A program made the position numbers and the translations under genes. From Limnephilus marmoratus (taxonomy: Eukaryota > Arthropoda > Insecta > Trichoptera > Limnephilidae), in contig OU862923.1 of the NCBI GenBank assembly GCA_917880885.1, forward strand, positions 19,938,770 through 20,002,769: 64,000 bases of DNA. Reading direction: 5' to 3'. Positions 11,741-21,923 of the stretch are shown here, one piece after another; positions within the stretch are counted from its first letter, which is position 1; each line of letters begins with the position of its first letter. A model generated the notes under the pieces. That model was not told where the DNA came from, did not search any database, and saw nothing but the letters and a program-made list of their open reading frames with translations.

Positions 11741-11822
<82 letters not shown>

Positions 11823-11824
11823 TT
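11675..11824. repeat. (TA)n microsatellite cluster
   Basis: Several long TA tracts are separated by short non-TA strings, among them two copies of TTCACGATATAT. Open frames across it are Tyr/Ile repeats and do not code. Confidence 0.85.
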
Positions 11825-12470
11825 TTAAATTTATTTATTACAATCATAAAGGTACTTAATTTAACATGATAATATATATATTTCAAATTATAAACTAGAT
11901 ATATTTACCTTTACGAGAGTTAAAAACTCGTGTGTAAAGGGGAAAAAATAAAAAAAAATAATATTAATAAATAACTATAAATTATAACTTAACATTCAGT
12001 ATGAAAAAAAAAAATTGTACATATAAAAGTGAAAAGAACTTTTTTTGTATAAAAATATAAAGTTAAATATTCAAACCAATTATTTAAAATAAAAATAAAA
12101 AAGTACTTGATACACTAATAAGTAATAGAATAAGAAAAATAAGATGTTAATTGATTTTAATTAGCTAAATTATTTATGATAGACTATTTTATTTTATTTT
12201 TAAATTTATTATGATCAAGTTCTAACCTCAACTCTGTCGCTAGTTGATTGAACCATATTATTCCAGTGTAAGTGTAGTAATGTTGTGCAAAACTGGTATA
12301 TATTAACGGATGGCATAAGCGACCCATTATGTTTTGTCTAAAGTTATTGCTATTGCTATTACCTGGGCGATAATCTAATATTATAAAGTATGTATTTTTT
12401 AACGGTGGAACTTGAAAATTTTGGAAAAGTTAGAGGTTGAATAATCTGGTGGTTTTTTTAATAATAATTT
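11825..12470 (-). pseudogene. Non-LTR retrotransposon 3' fragment
   Basis: Minus-strand frame about 12184-12410 reads GIIWFNQLATELRLE and then HNKFKNKIK before a stop. This is the pattern of the last ~60 residues of CR1/Jockey-type ORF2 proteins ('W N x LP xx R ... FK xx lk'). Downstream is an AT-rich 3' UTR that ends in AATAAATAAATTTAAAA next to the TA cluster. Nothing upstream of this block survives. Confidence 0.6.
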
Positions 12471-12651
12471 TGATTATTAGCCTTTGAGTAATCTCCAGCG
12501 GTAAAATTGAGGTTTTATTTGCTCCCCCCCCCCCCCTCTAGGTTTTATATGATATATTTTTAAGGATTTTTAAGTTAAGTATGTTTCTTAGATTAATAAA
12601 AATGTTAATGAGTTTTCTTAATCTATTTTCAAATCATATTTCCAACCTTAA

Positions 12652-13077
12652 GGTTAAACGTAACGTACGTTGTAATCTACGCATTCATAGATGGCGCCAA
12701 TTAAATTGTTATAGGTTTTTAACACTTTTTGCACGTTATGCTTTAAAATATGAAAGTGAATTAATTGTATGCGCCCGTTCATATTTATTATGAACTAGAG
12801 TAAATAGTTTAACCCAAATCTTTCAAGAAAGGCTGACAAATCATATTTTTCATCGGTGACTCAATCCAATATTAGATTTGTCAGCCTTTCTTGAAAGATT
12901 TGTGTTTGTTTATAGACAAAACTATTTATTCTATTTCGTAATAAATATGTATAGGCGCAAACAATTAATTTACCTTCATATTGTAAAGCATAACGTGCAA
13001 AAAGTGTTAAAAACCTACAATAATTTAATTGGTGCCATCTGTGAATACGTAGATTATAACGTACCTTACGTTTAACC
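12652..13077. mobile_element. Foldback MITE, ~200-bp arms, TTAA target duplication
   Basis: The arm at 12652-12850 is repeated inverted at about 12868-13077, separated by a loop of some 20-30 bp. Shared blocks include CACTTTTTGCACGTTATGCT and TTTCAAGAAAGGCTGACAAA. Both ends read GGTTAAACGTA and are flanked by TTAA (12648-12651 and 13078-13081), the target used by piggyBac-type transposases. There is no coding sequence. A related, partly deleted copy lies at 15945-16195. Confidence 0.85.
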
Positions 13078-13582
13078 TTAATTCCTATATTCCCCTCGCA
13101 GACTTCACTCCCCAATTTTCCTTGATCGTTGCACGTAAACATGTTTTACTTTTTCTACTTACCTCTTCTGGTACCCGAGAGATATATAATTCCTAGTATT
13201 ATTTTACGTCGAAAGCTTCGAATATGCGTTTTAAAGTTTCCGCTTTTATATTTTTATATAAATGTAGTGGCAGGTTTATGCCTTTTTATAAACATTTTTC
13301 ATTCGAATGCTCTTTGGCGGAGCCTTTTTCTTTTTTCACTTTTTGGCTTTGGTGGCCAAGATGGTGGAGAACGAATGTTTTATTTATTTTAAACTACGGG
13401 TATATTTCAAACGAAAGTTTTCTTTACATTTTCTGGTATGCTTTTTCTTGAACTAGTCTAAATATGTACGTAGCACAGTTTTCTCGGAACAGTTATGCGA
13501 ATTCTGCAACGTGTTGATATTCAACTAGAAATGGTTATGAAAACCAATGAAAGGCAAAAGGTCTAACCTTCTCGAATTTTTT
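13078..13582. other. Intergenic, no gene seen
   Basis: No supported feature. Short open frames overlap one another in different registers without recognisable motifs. Confidence 0.4.
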
Positions 13583-13797
13583 TATTGAGTTGATTTCATA
13601 GAGGAAAAAAAAACAGTAACATAAAGATCGTCTTTTTCCTTTATCATGTCACTCTGTATTTTATCAACCTGAAATCTGTTTTTATTTTTTACTGAGTTGA
13701 TTTCGTAGAGGAAAAAAAAACAGTAACATAAAGATCGTCTTAATCCTTTATCACGTCACTCTGTATTTTATCAACCTGAAATCTGTTTTTATTTCAT
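13583..13797. repeat. 107-bp direct duplication
   Basis: The block with GAGTTGATTTC, a GGAAAAAAAAACAG run and CATAAAGATCGTCTT starts at 13587 and again at 13694. The two copies are nearly identical. Confidence 0.9.
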
Positions 13798-15512
13798 TCT
13801 CCATACTTAGTTCATTAGTTTTTTAAGTGTGTGGCAAATGGTCATTATTATATTTTAGTTTCTAAATAATTTAAATTTTTAAATTATTTAAAAAGCGTTT
13901 ATAAAGAACTTTCATATAAATAACCCTTTTTACTATTTTTTAAAGTACGACCATTTGCCCAAGTAAAGGTTTGTGTATCATAACCACCTTCCAAATAAAA
14001 ACAGATGGCTATTTAATCAGATATATATTTCGCGGATAAAAGTACTATCGTGATTTATTTTTGGGGTATTACGCCGTGTTGCGCTTTCTCCCTCTTTTGC
14101 CAACGTTTCGGTAGCGTTACAGTGTCCATCGTCAGGACTGAGTTTGTTCTCTTTCAGTTATCAGTTTTTCTTCCTTAATGCTAATTTCCCAAGTTAAATA
14201 CATTGTAAGCATTAATCTTTAAAAAGCGTATCGCTTTTTGTATAGCATTTTTGTTGGTTTAAAGTTTTTCTTTTTGAAATTTTTGAAAAAACTCCTATTA
14301 CCTGCCAGATGTGAATAATGTTAGGCTCTTTTTAAAACACGGTCAAATACTTTTTTCAAGTACATACCCATTCGTGGTTAACTGTAAATACCCGCGTGCT
14401 TATGGTTCATAATTTATTATGTGTATTTTTAAACCCTTGTTGTCAGAACAAGAGTTTGCTTCGGGTGAACCTTTTTTCTATTTTGTCGACCCACATATGC
14501 TTTGTAGAAAGCTTCTATTCAAAAAAGTACTGTTTTCAAAGTTTTTCTTTAATATTCCAGCGTGACAAAGCCGTTAAAATTGGAGCAACCATAAAATAAG
14601 CGTAAAATCATTTTAGTATTAATGAACCAAAATAAATGATAAATTCCATTTAAAATTTTGTAAGAGTATTTCAAGTTTTAACGTGAAAATTTTGGTTTAA
14701 CGTTATTTTAAAATTTATAGCTTTTTCAAAGTGTTCTGTTATGAAGCTTTGAACCTACACGGTAAAGTATGGGAATTAATAAACTAGCCGGGTTTTTCTC
14801 CAAAGTTTCATATTCTCCCTTGCAATCCGCGGGAGCCATGTGGTCCTGAGTATATTCTGCAGTAGAGATATAACTCCTAGCATAGTGCAGGGACATCAGA
14901 AATGCATTGCAGCACCGAATTCAATATCTTTGTATTAAAATATGTTGGGAGGTACTTTTTTTTACTTTAGATGTTCTGTCCGCACGGATCGTTTTTTTTT
15001 GGAAGATTTTGATCGTAATTTTATTATTTTCACTGTATTGAATTCTTTCTTTAAATTCTTTCAGGCCTCAGGCCTATTTCGTCGGAAGGCCAAAATATTT
15101 CCGCTTTGCAATAAAATCAAAATAAATGGAATATTTATAAACGCACCCGAAAACTAAAAACTGTTTTTGAAAGTTGACGAAGTAGGCTTTCAAATTTCAT
15201 TATTCAAATTAAACATAATTTTTGAAATATAAAAATTTTGAATGCAAACAAAAAAAAAGTATTAAAAATCGCCTTACATTTTTCTCACTAAAATTACTGA
15301 TAACGAAAAAAATAAAATTAAAACACCTGTATGTTTTATTAGGATAATGTATTATAATTTTTTTGTCAATTCATTTATTTTTTTAGTTTTATGTACAAAT
15401 AATTAATAAAAAAACTCCCAAACATAATTTTTTTCAAGTTGCGGTCGGAAATTTTGGTTTCATAAAAGTGTACATTTTATGTATTTGTGGTATACTTTTG
15501 GATTTGAATTTA
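13798..15512. other. Intergenic, no gene seen
   Basis: No gene supported. 14100-14150 contains CCAACGTTTCGG followed by CCATCGTCAGGA, a combination I associate with ends of Penelope-like elements, but there is no coding support. Confidence 0.35.
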
Positions 15513-15900
15513 TTTATTTATTTATTAACGCCCTTTCCGGGGCTTTTACATTACATATGAATAATAAGAAATACACAGCTTTCATGGTACATAACTGAAC
15601 TGTCTCAGTAACAATATTTTATTTTGTTTAAACATAAATTGAAGATGTCCACCGACTTGGTATAATTGTTTCCCTCCATTAGTATTCTGGGCAAAGAGGA
15701 ATACATATGGTAGTCAGTACTAGAATATCTGCGCTGAAATAAATCCTGACTTCTAGTATTACGTACTGGAATCCGGAAGCTTATCAATTCTAGCAATACC
15801 GGACTATCAACTAAATAATTTAGAATAAAAAGCATGGTGTTTTCTCTTTTTAACACCGCGTATATCATATTCTTCAACTTGATAGTGAGGCACAACAATT
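15513..15900 (-). pseudogene. CR1/Jockey-like retroelement 3' end
   Basis: Minus-strand frame 15605-15898 aligns by eye with the C-terminus of the RT at 59573-61250: LISFRIPVRNTRSQ against LIDFRVPNRATRQN, then YHMYSSLPRI against YHIHAPISRL, and SVDIFN against NIDIFN. The 3' UTR ends in a short stem-loop (GCCC/GGGC, 15530-15545) followed by (TAAA)n. Everything upstream of the last ~100 codons is missing. Confidence 0.8.
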
Positions 15901-15944
15901 TCTATAAGAACTGTACGAGTGGTTCCGAAAAGCGAACAAATGCA

Positions 15945-16195
15945 TAAAAGTCATAATCTGCGCAATCACAGATGGCGCCAATTTAATTATATTAGGTTAA
16001 AAAACTTTTTGCGAGTTTTGCTTTAAAATATTAAGATGAATTAATTGTTTGCGCCCGTACGTAATCAACACTAATATGAATACACAGTTTCGTCCATAAA
16101 CATACTCAAATCTTTTACGAAAGGCTAACTCGAGCCACCGACGCAAAATTGGAATTGTTAGCTTTTCTTGAAAGATTTGCGTTTATTTAATGCGG
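15945..16195. mobile_element. Degenerate copy of the 12652-13077 foldback MITE
   Basis: It shares AGATGGCGCCAATT, AACTTTTTGCG, ATGAATTAATTGTTTGCGCC and TTGAAAGATTTG with the foldback arms. The second arm is reduced to its inner end. Confidence 0.7.
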
Positions 16196-18490
16196 CGCGC
16201 CGCAACCGGGCTCGAAAAGAAGAAGATGGAGAGATATGAAATTACGAATGTTAGAGGAGCGCGCTAGTATTTATAGCGACAAAATCGATGCGAAAATTGT
16301 GAAAATGTTTAATAAAACACGACTCGTTTAAAATACACCAAAAATCTCGCGGGGGTTTTCTTAAACAACATTTAAAGAAACACTGTGAAAATTTTCATAC
16401 ATATAACTTGTAAAATAACTGAAACAAACGTGTTTATAATACTTTTTGGAGCATACTTTTTGATTTTTTTCTATCGAGGTAATTTTATATAATTTGCGTT
16501 TCGGCGCGGGGAATGTCTAGATATTATCTTCAAGAATAACATATATTTTGTTTAAGAGCTTTAAAACTTAATGTGTTTTTGGGAGATATGTAAGAAACGG
16601 TAGAAATTCGGTTAGCGGAGTCTTAAGGACAAAACTTTTATTCATATTCACATTGCGTATGTACGAGCTAACCGATAATTCATCTTAAGGTGATCCAATA
16701 GTCCAGGAAAAAAACGAAATCGGAATCTATACCACTTTTTGGGAGGGATTTAAAAATACTTGACAAGACTTGAGAAAATGCTTTTGGAAAGGTTGGAAAA
16801 GGTATTTGAGAGTTGTTTTTTACAGGTTGATTTCGTCGAAAGGCCTGTATAAAACATTAACTCCTTTCTTACGCATTATTTATTGTAATATCAACGAAAT
16901 TTAATCATTTGATTAAATTTATTTTATTTTTATTTTTTCATTTGATTTCACGGAACCAAGCGACGCGGAGTCTAGGGACGTCTATTCCCCATCGCAGACG
17001 GGGCGGAACTGATACAAATTGGGTGTGGCAAGTGTGTAGTCCTGAGGTGGACGGCATAAGGTTCACTTTAAAAATCCAAATTCGTCCAGGGCCGGCCGTA
17101 TTGATTGATGTCAAAAATAATAACGCGAAAATGCATATTTTATTTTATTTTGTGAAGTTCGGGCGTAAATACATTTTTTTTTGCTATTATTATAAAAAAA
17201 AAAACTGAATTTGCCACTTTATTCAATAAACCATCTCATTCTCTCACAGGCTAAATCCTATAGATGTATGCGTTTGTTTCTTTTTAGTGCCAGTTATAGA
17301 GTTTAAAATCACAACAGTGCTAAAGAAGTTTCACTTCAAAAAGTATTTTTCATTGAATTTACAATGTTTTCTTGGGGTTTGCGTTCCGGTATCTCCTTAT
17401 AACTGGGTTTGTGATATAAAAGTCGTACTCTTCCGGGTCCTTAGAATCCAAACGCTGTAAGTACTTAAACCTTTGTATTCCTTGGAGGACTGTTAAACCA
17501 GGTAAACTGCCTAATGGTAGTCAAATCAAACATCCTTCTTTCCTGTTAACATTTTTATTACTCCCCTTACATTATATATTTATCAGCTGAAAGTACGATT
17601 TTAGATTACTTTCCTTATTTTGTTCAATATAATATATTATCATTACGTTTTTTTTTGGTTTAACATATTTTTAAATTTTTACATTTTATACCTAATGTTT
17701 TGATGTTCATCTTATGTCTGTTATCTTTTTTATTTTGTATTTGAATATTTAACTTTACTTTTCCCCTTATCCATTTCATTTGTCAAAACTTGTATGTTTT
17801 TAAGATACGAGAAAAACGCTGGTTCATTTTGGTTACAACAATAAATTATATGTCCGATTTTGGTTATTTTAATACGTGGGACAAAATTATGCACCCGATT
17901 TTGAAAAGCGCTAAAGATGGGCTCTAAACAAAGAGACCTCTTTTTCTAGAATTCGATATATGTATTTTATCAAGCGTTATGATTTCAACCTCTTCAGTTG
18001 GCCATGTGCTGTTAAATTGAGTGATATTGTAGTCCAATGCAATTCACCAAAATGAGAAATTAATCGTCCTCGAAAAAGGTTTTCCAAATCCGTATTGTTT
18101 CTCCGACTTTCTGGCTATTTAACAGCTTCGGACTCATTGAGGGTAAAGGGATTGCGAATGTGTTGTGAATAAACTACAGACTTTTGACCAAATATAGAAA
18201 AATACGAAGCATTCTTCAAACAAAGGGGTGATCGTGGCTCTGGGTTATTAGAAAATAAGGCTGATTTAATTCACGAACTAAGAAAACAACATTTTTTTCT
18301 CTCCTGTTTAGGATACTTTTTATGATTATTGGAAGTTGGCTATCAGAAGGGAAATTTTCTACTTCTACTCTACTGGGATGAACTGCATTTATTTTAATTA
18401 TATTATACATAACTTTTACTTATACAGCCAAGTATGCATCGAAGCCATGAAATGTCGGGTCTTCTATAAATATTTCCCTGATTAATCAAT
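16196..18490. other. Intergenic, no gene seen
   Basis: About 2.3 kb of AT-rich sequence without supported coding. A moderately GC-rich patch at 16945-17100 stands out but matches nothing I know. Confidence 0.4.
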
Positions 18491-18496
18491 TAATTA

Positions 18497-18880
18497 GGCG
18501 ACTTGAGGCATTCGAGATGTGGATCTACAGAAGAATACTTAAAATAAGCTGGATGGACAGGGTCACAAATGAAGATGTTATGGTTCGGATGAATAAAGAA
18601 AAGGAAGTTATTAAAACCATAAAAATCCGAAAACTTCAATATCTTGGACACGTGATGAGACATCCAGAGAAGTATGAGATCCTGCATCTCATAATGCAGG
18701 GAAAGATTGCCGGAAGACGGGGCCCTGGAAGAAGGAGAACCTCATGGCTGAAAAACCTGAGACAGTGGTTTGGCCAGTCTACCGTGGAGCTGTTCCGGGC
18801 CGCAGTAAACAAAGTCCGCATAGCCAACATGATAGCCAACGTCCGTTGAACGGACAAGGCACAAGAAGAAGAAGAATCAA
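18497..18880 (+). pseudogene. RTE-clade retrotransposon C-terminal fragment
   Basis: An open frame from about 18497 to the stop at 18847-18849 reads LEAFEMWIYRRILKISW, DRVTNEDV, LGHVMRHPEKY and then GPGRRRTSWLKNLR. This is the characteristic post-RT tail of RTE/BovB-type ORFs. The RT core is absent. The 3' end is short and closes with (AAG)n at 18866-18878, the tail type of the related insertion at 19952-20316. The open frame suggests moderate age. Confidence 0.85.
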
Positions 18881-19055
18881 TGTAGTAATCTTGTATTTTT
18901 TGCTCGATATGACAAGAACATAAAATATGATTTTTAATAATTTTTGTCAAATTTCAAACGCTCTTTTCTTGTCTGTGATGCTGCCAATAATTTCTTTAAT
19001 GTCCAGTATGTTTAGGTTTCCATGCCATAAATATAATTTCCAGCGCTCTTACCTA
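18881..19055. other. Spacer
   Basis: No feature recognised. Confidence 0.4.
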
Positions 19056-19440
19056 TAGAGCGTATCCGGGGGTAAAGTGCATTAACTTCGGGAGGTGATT
19101 CTACATGATAGTACAAGTAAAAAAGATAAATGCCTTTTTTCGAAATTTCAACTTTCAGGGGTAGTTTTGGGGTAAAAAGATAAAATCAGTCCGGCGTGTG
19201 CGGCCAGATTTATTATTTTCCGCTGTTACGATACGGGCCAATAACAATCGAGTCGGGCGCTCGGCAGGCTCTCAGCAAGTAAGATCGTACCTCACACTAA
19301 GGATTTTAGGTAGGTACGTCTTTTTGTATGGGAAAAAATGTTGGAATTTCGGAAAAAGTTGTTAATCTTTTTTACTCCTTCCATCATGTAGAATCAATCA
19401 CCTCCCGAAGTTAATGCACTTTACCCCCGGACACCCTGTA
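19056..19440. mobile_element. MITE with ~45-bp terminal inverted repeats (TA target)
   Basis: The left end has GGGGGTAAAGTGCATTAACT continuing into CGGGAGGTGATTCTACATGAT. The right end (to 19440) is its reverse complement, finishing ACACCCTGTA. TA dinucleotides flank both ends. The interior has no ORF. The outermost bases resemble those of the mariner-like element at 46915-47765 (TACAGGTTGTCC). Confidence 0.8.
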
Positions 19441-19951
19441 TAATAGCCAATTTTTAATACTCGCAATGAATAGAAAGTAGGTAAAAAGTTAATATCAATC
19501 ACACGAAAGAAAAGAAAGTTCGCTTCCTGTGTGATTGATGTTAACTTCTATATCCTATTTTACTATAGATTTTAAACTTCTTGAGATATAGAAGAGTGTT
19601 AGCTAATAAACGTATTATTTTATTCAAAATTATTATTTTTATCCAAAATTATTATTAAATCTCTAACTGACAGCCCTGAATCAACAGAGATAACTTGCCC
19701 AGCGATTGCAAGCAAAGATAATTTTGAAGGTAACAATAATGTCAACAATAAACTACTCTGTTTACAAGCCAATTCCTAGAATTCAACGATTTGCAAATAA
19801 AATTGCGAATGTATGAATAAATATACTTGATATCATTGAAGAAGAAGATAAAAATAATAATCTGAACGAAAACATGAAAGAGAACAAGACACAGAAAAAT
19901 GATTTGAAGATAGTATTGTTAATTCTAAAAATTTTGAAATATGATATTGAC

Positions 19952-20316
19952 TTCTTCTTCTTTCGTATGGTGGGGGATCAGAGGGGGACATCTATGTCTG
20001 CGAGCCACTCTAGGCCCTCAGGCGTTGCCCTGTGGACCTCATCAATCCCGCCGGGGATTGAATGGAGCGGGCATTCGTTGACCACATGTTCGGTGTTTTG
20101 CACCGCACCGCATTCACACATCGCTGACTCTTTAAGGCCCCATCTATGCATCATGTGAGCACAACGGCTAAGGGAGCACCTTATCCTATTGATGGCAGTT
20201 CAGAGTTTGCGAGGCAATGAGAACCCAGGCTGTCTCTCAGTGGGGTCTTGAACGAGATGGGCGTTTTTGACGTTGGCTGATTGCCACTCAAGCTCCCACC
20301 TGTCTTCTGGGGTGAG
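19952..20316 (-). pseudogene. 5'-truncated RTE-type retroelement with 13-bp TSD
   Basis: The minus strand reads TPEDRWELEWQ, LPRKLWTAINRIRCS, MHRWGLKESAMCECGA and TEHVVNECPL. This is the C-terminal zinc-binding region found at the 3' end of RTE-like ORFs. It closes with (GAA)n, seen as TTCTTCTTCTT on the plus strand at 19952. ATATGATATTGAC flanks the insertion on both sides (19939-19951 and 20317-20329). The uninterrupted sister SINE-like unit at about 20755-20775 confirms the empty site. Only the last ~120 codons were inserted. Confidence 0.9.
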
Positions 20317-20350
20317 ATATGATATTGACTAATATGACGGTTAGACAATA

Positions 20351-20428
20351 GGTGGAAATGGCGGAATTGTTAAACGCGCACGTCCCGGTGAGACGAGAGG
20401 TTCTGGGTTCGAGTTCTAGTTGCGACCA
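20351..20428 (+). repeat. tRNA-like module of SINE-like unit A
   Basis: It contains an A-box-like TGGCGGAATTG and a B-box-like GGTTCGAGTTC. The 5' GGTGG..., 3' TTGCGACC, a CGTC/GACG anticodon-type stem with a 7-nt CCGGTGA loop and a T-arm give a near-tRNA fold. The plus strand encodes CCA at its end. Its repeated context and the mispaired acceptor argue for a SINE head and against a working tRNA. Confidence 0.7.
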
Positions 20429-20787
20429 TTATCTTTTTCTGTGTCTTGTTCTCTTTCATATTTTAGTTTAGATTATTTTTGTTACCATCATCTTCAATGA
20501 TATATTACATTGATGGGATTGACCTTCAAAAGTTATAAAAAGAGAGTTTTTCCTATACAGATTGAATATTCATTTAGACTTTTATAAAAAGTCAACAGTT
20601 CCGTATAAATAAAAATCGGATGTATTTATCCTTGACGCTATCTAGGTTACAAACCAATTCTTAGAATGATTGTTTCCAATAAAAAGGGTAGTTGCCTATA
20701 AAATGCAGAAAAAAAATAGTTGAAGATAATATTGTTAATTCTACAAATTTTAAATATGGGATTGACTAATGTGATTGTTTGACAGTA

Positions 20788-20865
20788 GGCGGCAATGGCG
20801 GAATTGGTAAAGGAGCACGTCCCGGTTAGACGAGAGGTTCTGGGTTCGAGTCCTAGTTGCGACCA
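20788..20865 (+). repeat. tRNA-like module of SINE-like unit B
   Basis: Same architecture as unit A, better preserved: TGGCGGAATTGG (A box, one mismatch to consensus) and GGTTCGAGTCC (perfect B box). The anticodon-type stem CGTC/GACG carries the loop CCGGTTA. It could act as an internal RNA polymerase III promoter. Confidence 0.75.
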
Positions 20866-20999
20866 TTATCTTTTTCTGTGTCTTGCTCTCTTACATATTT
20901 TAGCTTAGATTATTTTTATTATCTTCAACTTCAATGATATATTACATTGATGGGAATAACCTTCAAAAGTTATAAAAAGAGAGTTTTTCTTATAAAAGT

Positions 21000-21375
21000 C
21001 AGATATACTCGTACTTGATGTTGACAACTTTGCTCAATTCAACTTGCTAATAAGTTACCTTTTTTACATATAATTTTTCGGTTTAAATTAATTATTCCCT
21101 GTTATTTATAACATTCTACACCGTACTCATATATTTTTTTCGGTTGTAAGTTGTAACACACATTCAATAATCGTATCCTATACCTAAATACTAGCTTTTA
21201 TCATACATACATACATCATACTTTGGTTTGTCAGGTCTTAACCTAGTATATTATTTAACTATTACACGAGTTCATATTATTTCTTTTCAAATTTATCTTA
21301 TTGTACTATTTTGTTCTTAATATGACTCTGATACCATAAAAGCCATTTTATGGCGATTAAATAAATAAATAAATA
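21000..21375 (+). mobile_element. Retroelement 3' UTR with stem-loop and (TAAA)n tail
   Basis: 21341-21353 forms GCCAT/ATGGC, then GATT and (AAAT)n to 21375. This is the tail design of the CR1/Jockey-like elements at 15513, 59181 and 62481, here on the plus strand. No coding remnant is visible upstream, so this is a very short 5'-truncated insertion. Its left boundary is uncertain. Confidence 0.6.
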
Positions 21376-21902
21376 TTAATTGAAATAACAGTTATATGAG
21401 AAATTTTACGCTGCCCTGAACGTACATTCGCTGCGTTGAACTTCCATATATTATGTTTACCGTATGCAATGCGGACGCCTGCCTCCCCCATATTTGTGCG
21501 ACAAGTTTCTAGCCCTTCGCTGCGCTGTGACTAAAAGAGATAAGAAAAAGTGGAAGAACTTAAACAGAAGCATCCTAAGAGATGATTTACATTTATTGAC
21601 TCCGTAATTGCTTGTATTTGAAAGCAGTTTTTTACGCCCTCCACTGAATTACGGCAGTTTAATCTTGTAGAAGTAAACATGAAACAGTTTACTTTCGGTG
21701 TACTGGTATGCATTTTTATCGTTTAGAAACGTAAAGCGATTTGAAAATGCTTCGAAAACACCTCAAGTGGGATGGATTGAACGTAATGGGTTTACATTTC
21801 AGAGCTATATTTAGATTGAATGAGCTTTTATAGTGTTTTGATGCTATTATCGACGAATGTAAAGTTCTCGTGCTAATGGGGCCAAGTTTGTGAAAACCTA
21901 GT
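21376..21902. other. Intergenic, no gene seen
   Basis: No supported feature. Confidence 0.4.
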
Positions 21903-21923
21903 TAATAATAATAATAATAATAA
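21903..21923. repeat. (TAA)7 tract, target of Dong-like insertion
   Basis: Seven TAA units end exactly where homology to the Dong-like element begins. On the other side of the element, TAATAATT at 24095-24102 continues into the L2-like 3' end. Confidence 0.9.

Larger units (their letters stand above)
19700..20995 (+). repeat. Two adjacent SINE-like units (unit A interrupted by RTE)
   Basis: Two related units lie head to tail, each with a ~150-bp leader (TGTTAATTCTA, ATTGACTAAT), a tRNA-like module (20351-20428; 20788-20865) and a tail (ATCTTTTTCTGTGTCTTG, ACATTGATGGGA, CCTTCAAAAGTTATAAAAAG). A third copy is at 48541-49800. An inverted copy of the tail lies at about 19838-19912, so the unit has a mosaic structure. 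Confidence 0.75.

Noticed and set aside
11602..11886. Tyr-Ile repeat open frames
   Set aside because: Translation of (TA)n microsatellite; no protein evidence.
14090..14160. Penelope-like element end
   Set aside because: Only a short CCAACGTTTCGG...CATCGTCAGGA resemblance; no RT or GIY-YIG coding within reach.
20351..20865. Two tRNA genes
   Set aside because: Both are in repeated units that recur at 49635, their acceptor pairing is imperfect, and the surrounding leader and tail are repeated too. SINE-like origin is more likely.
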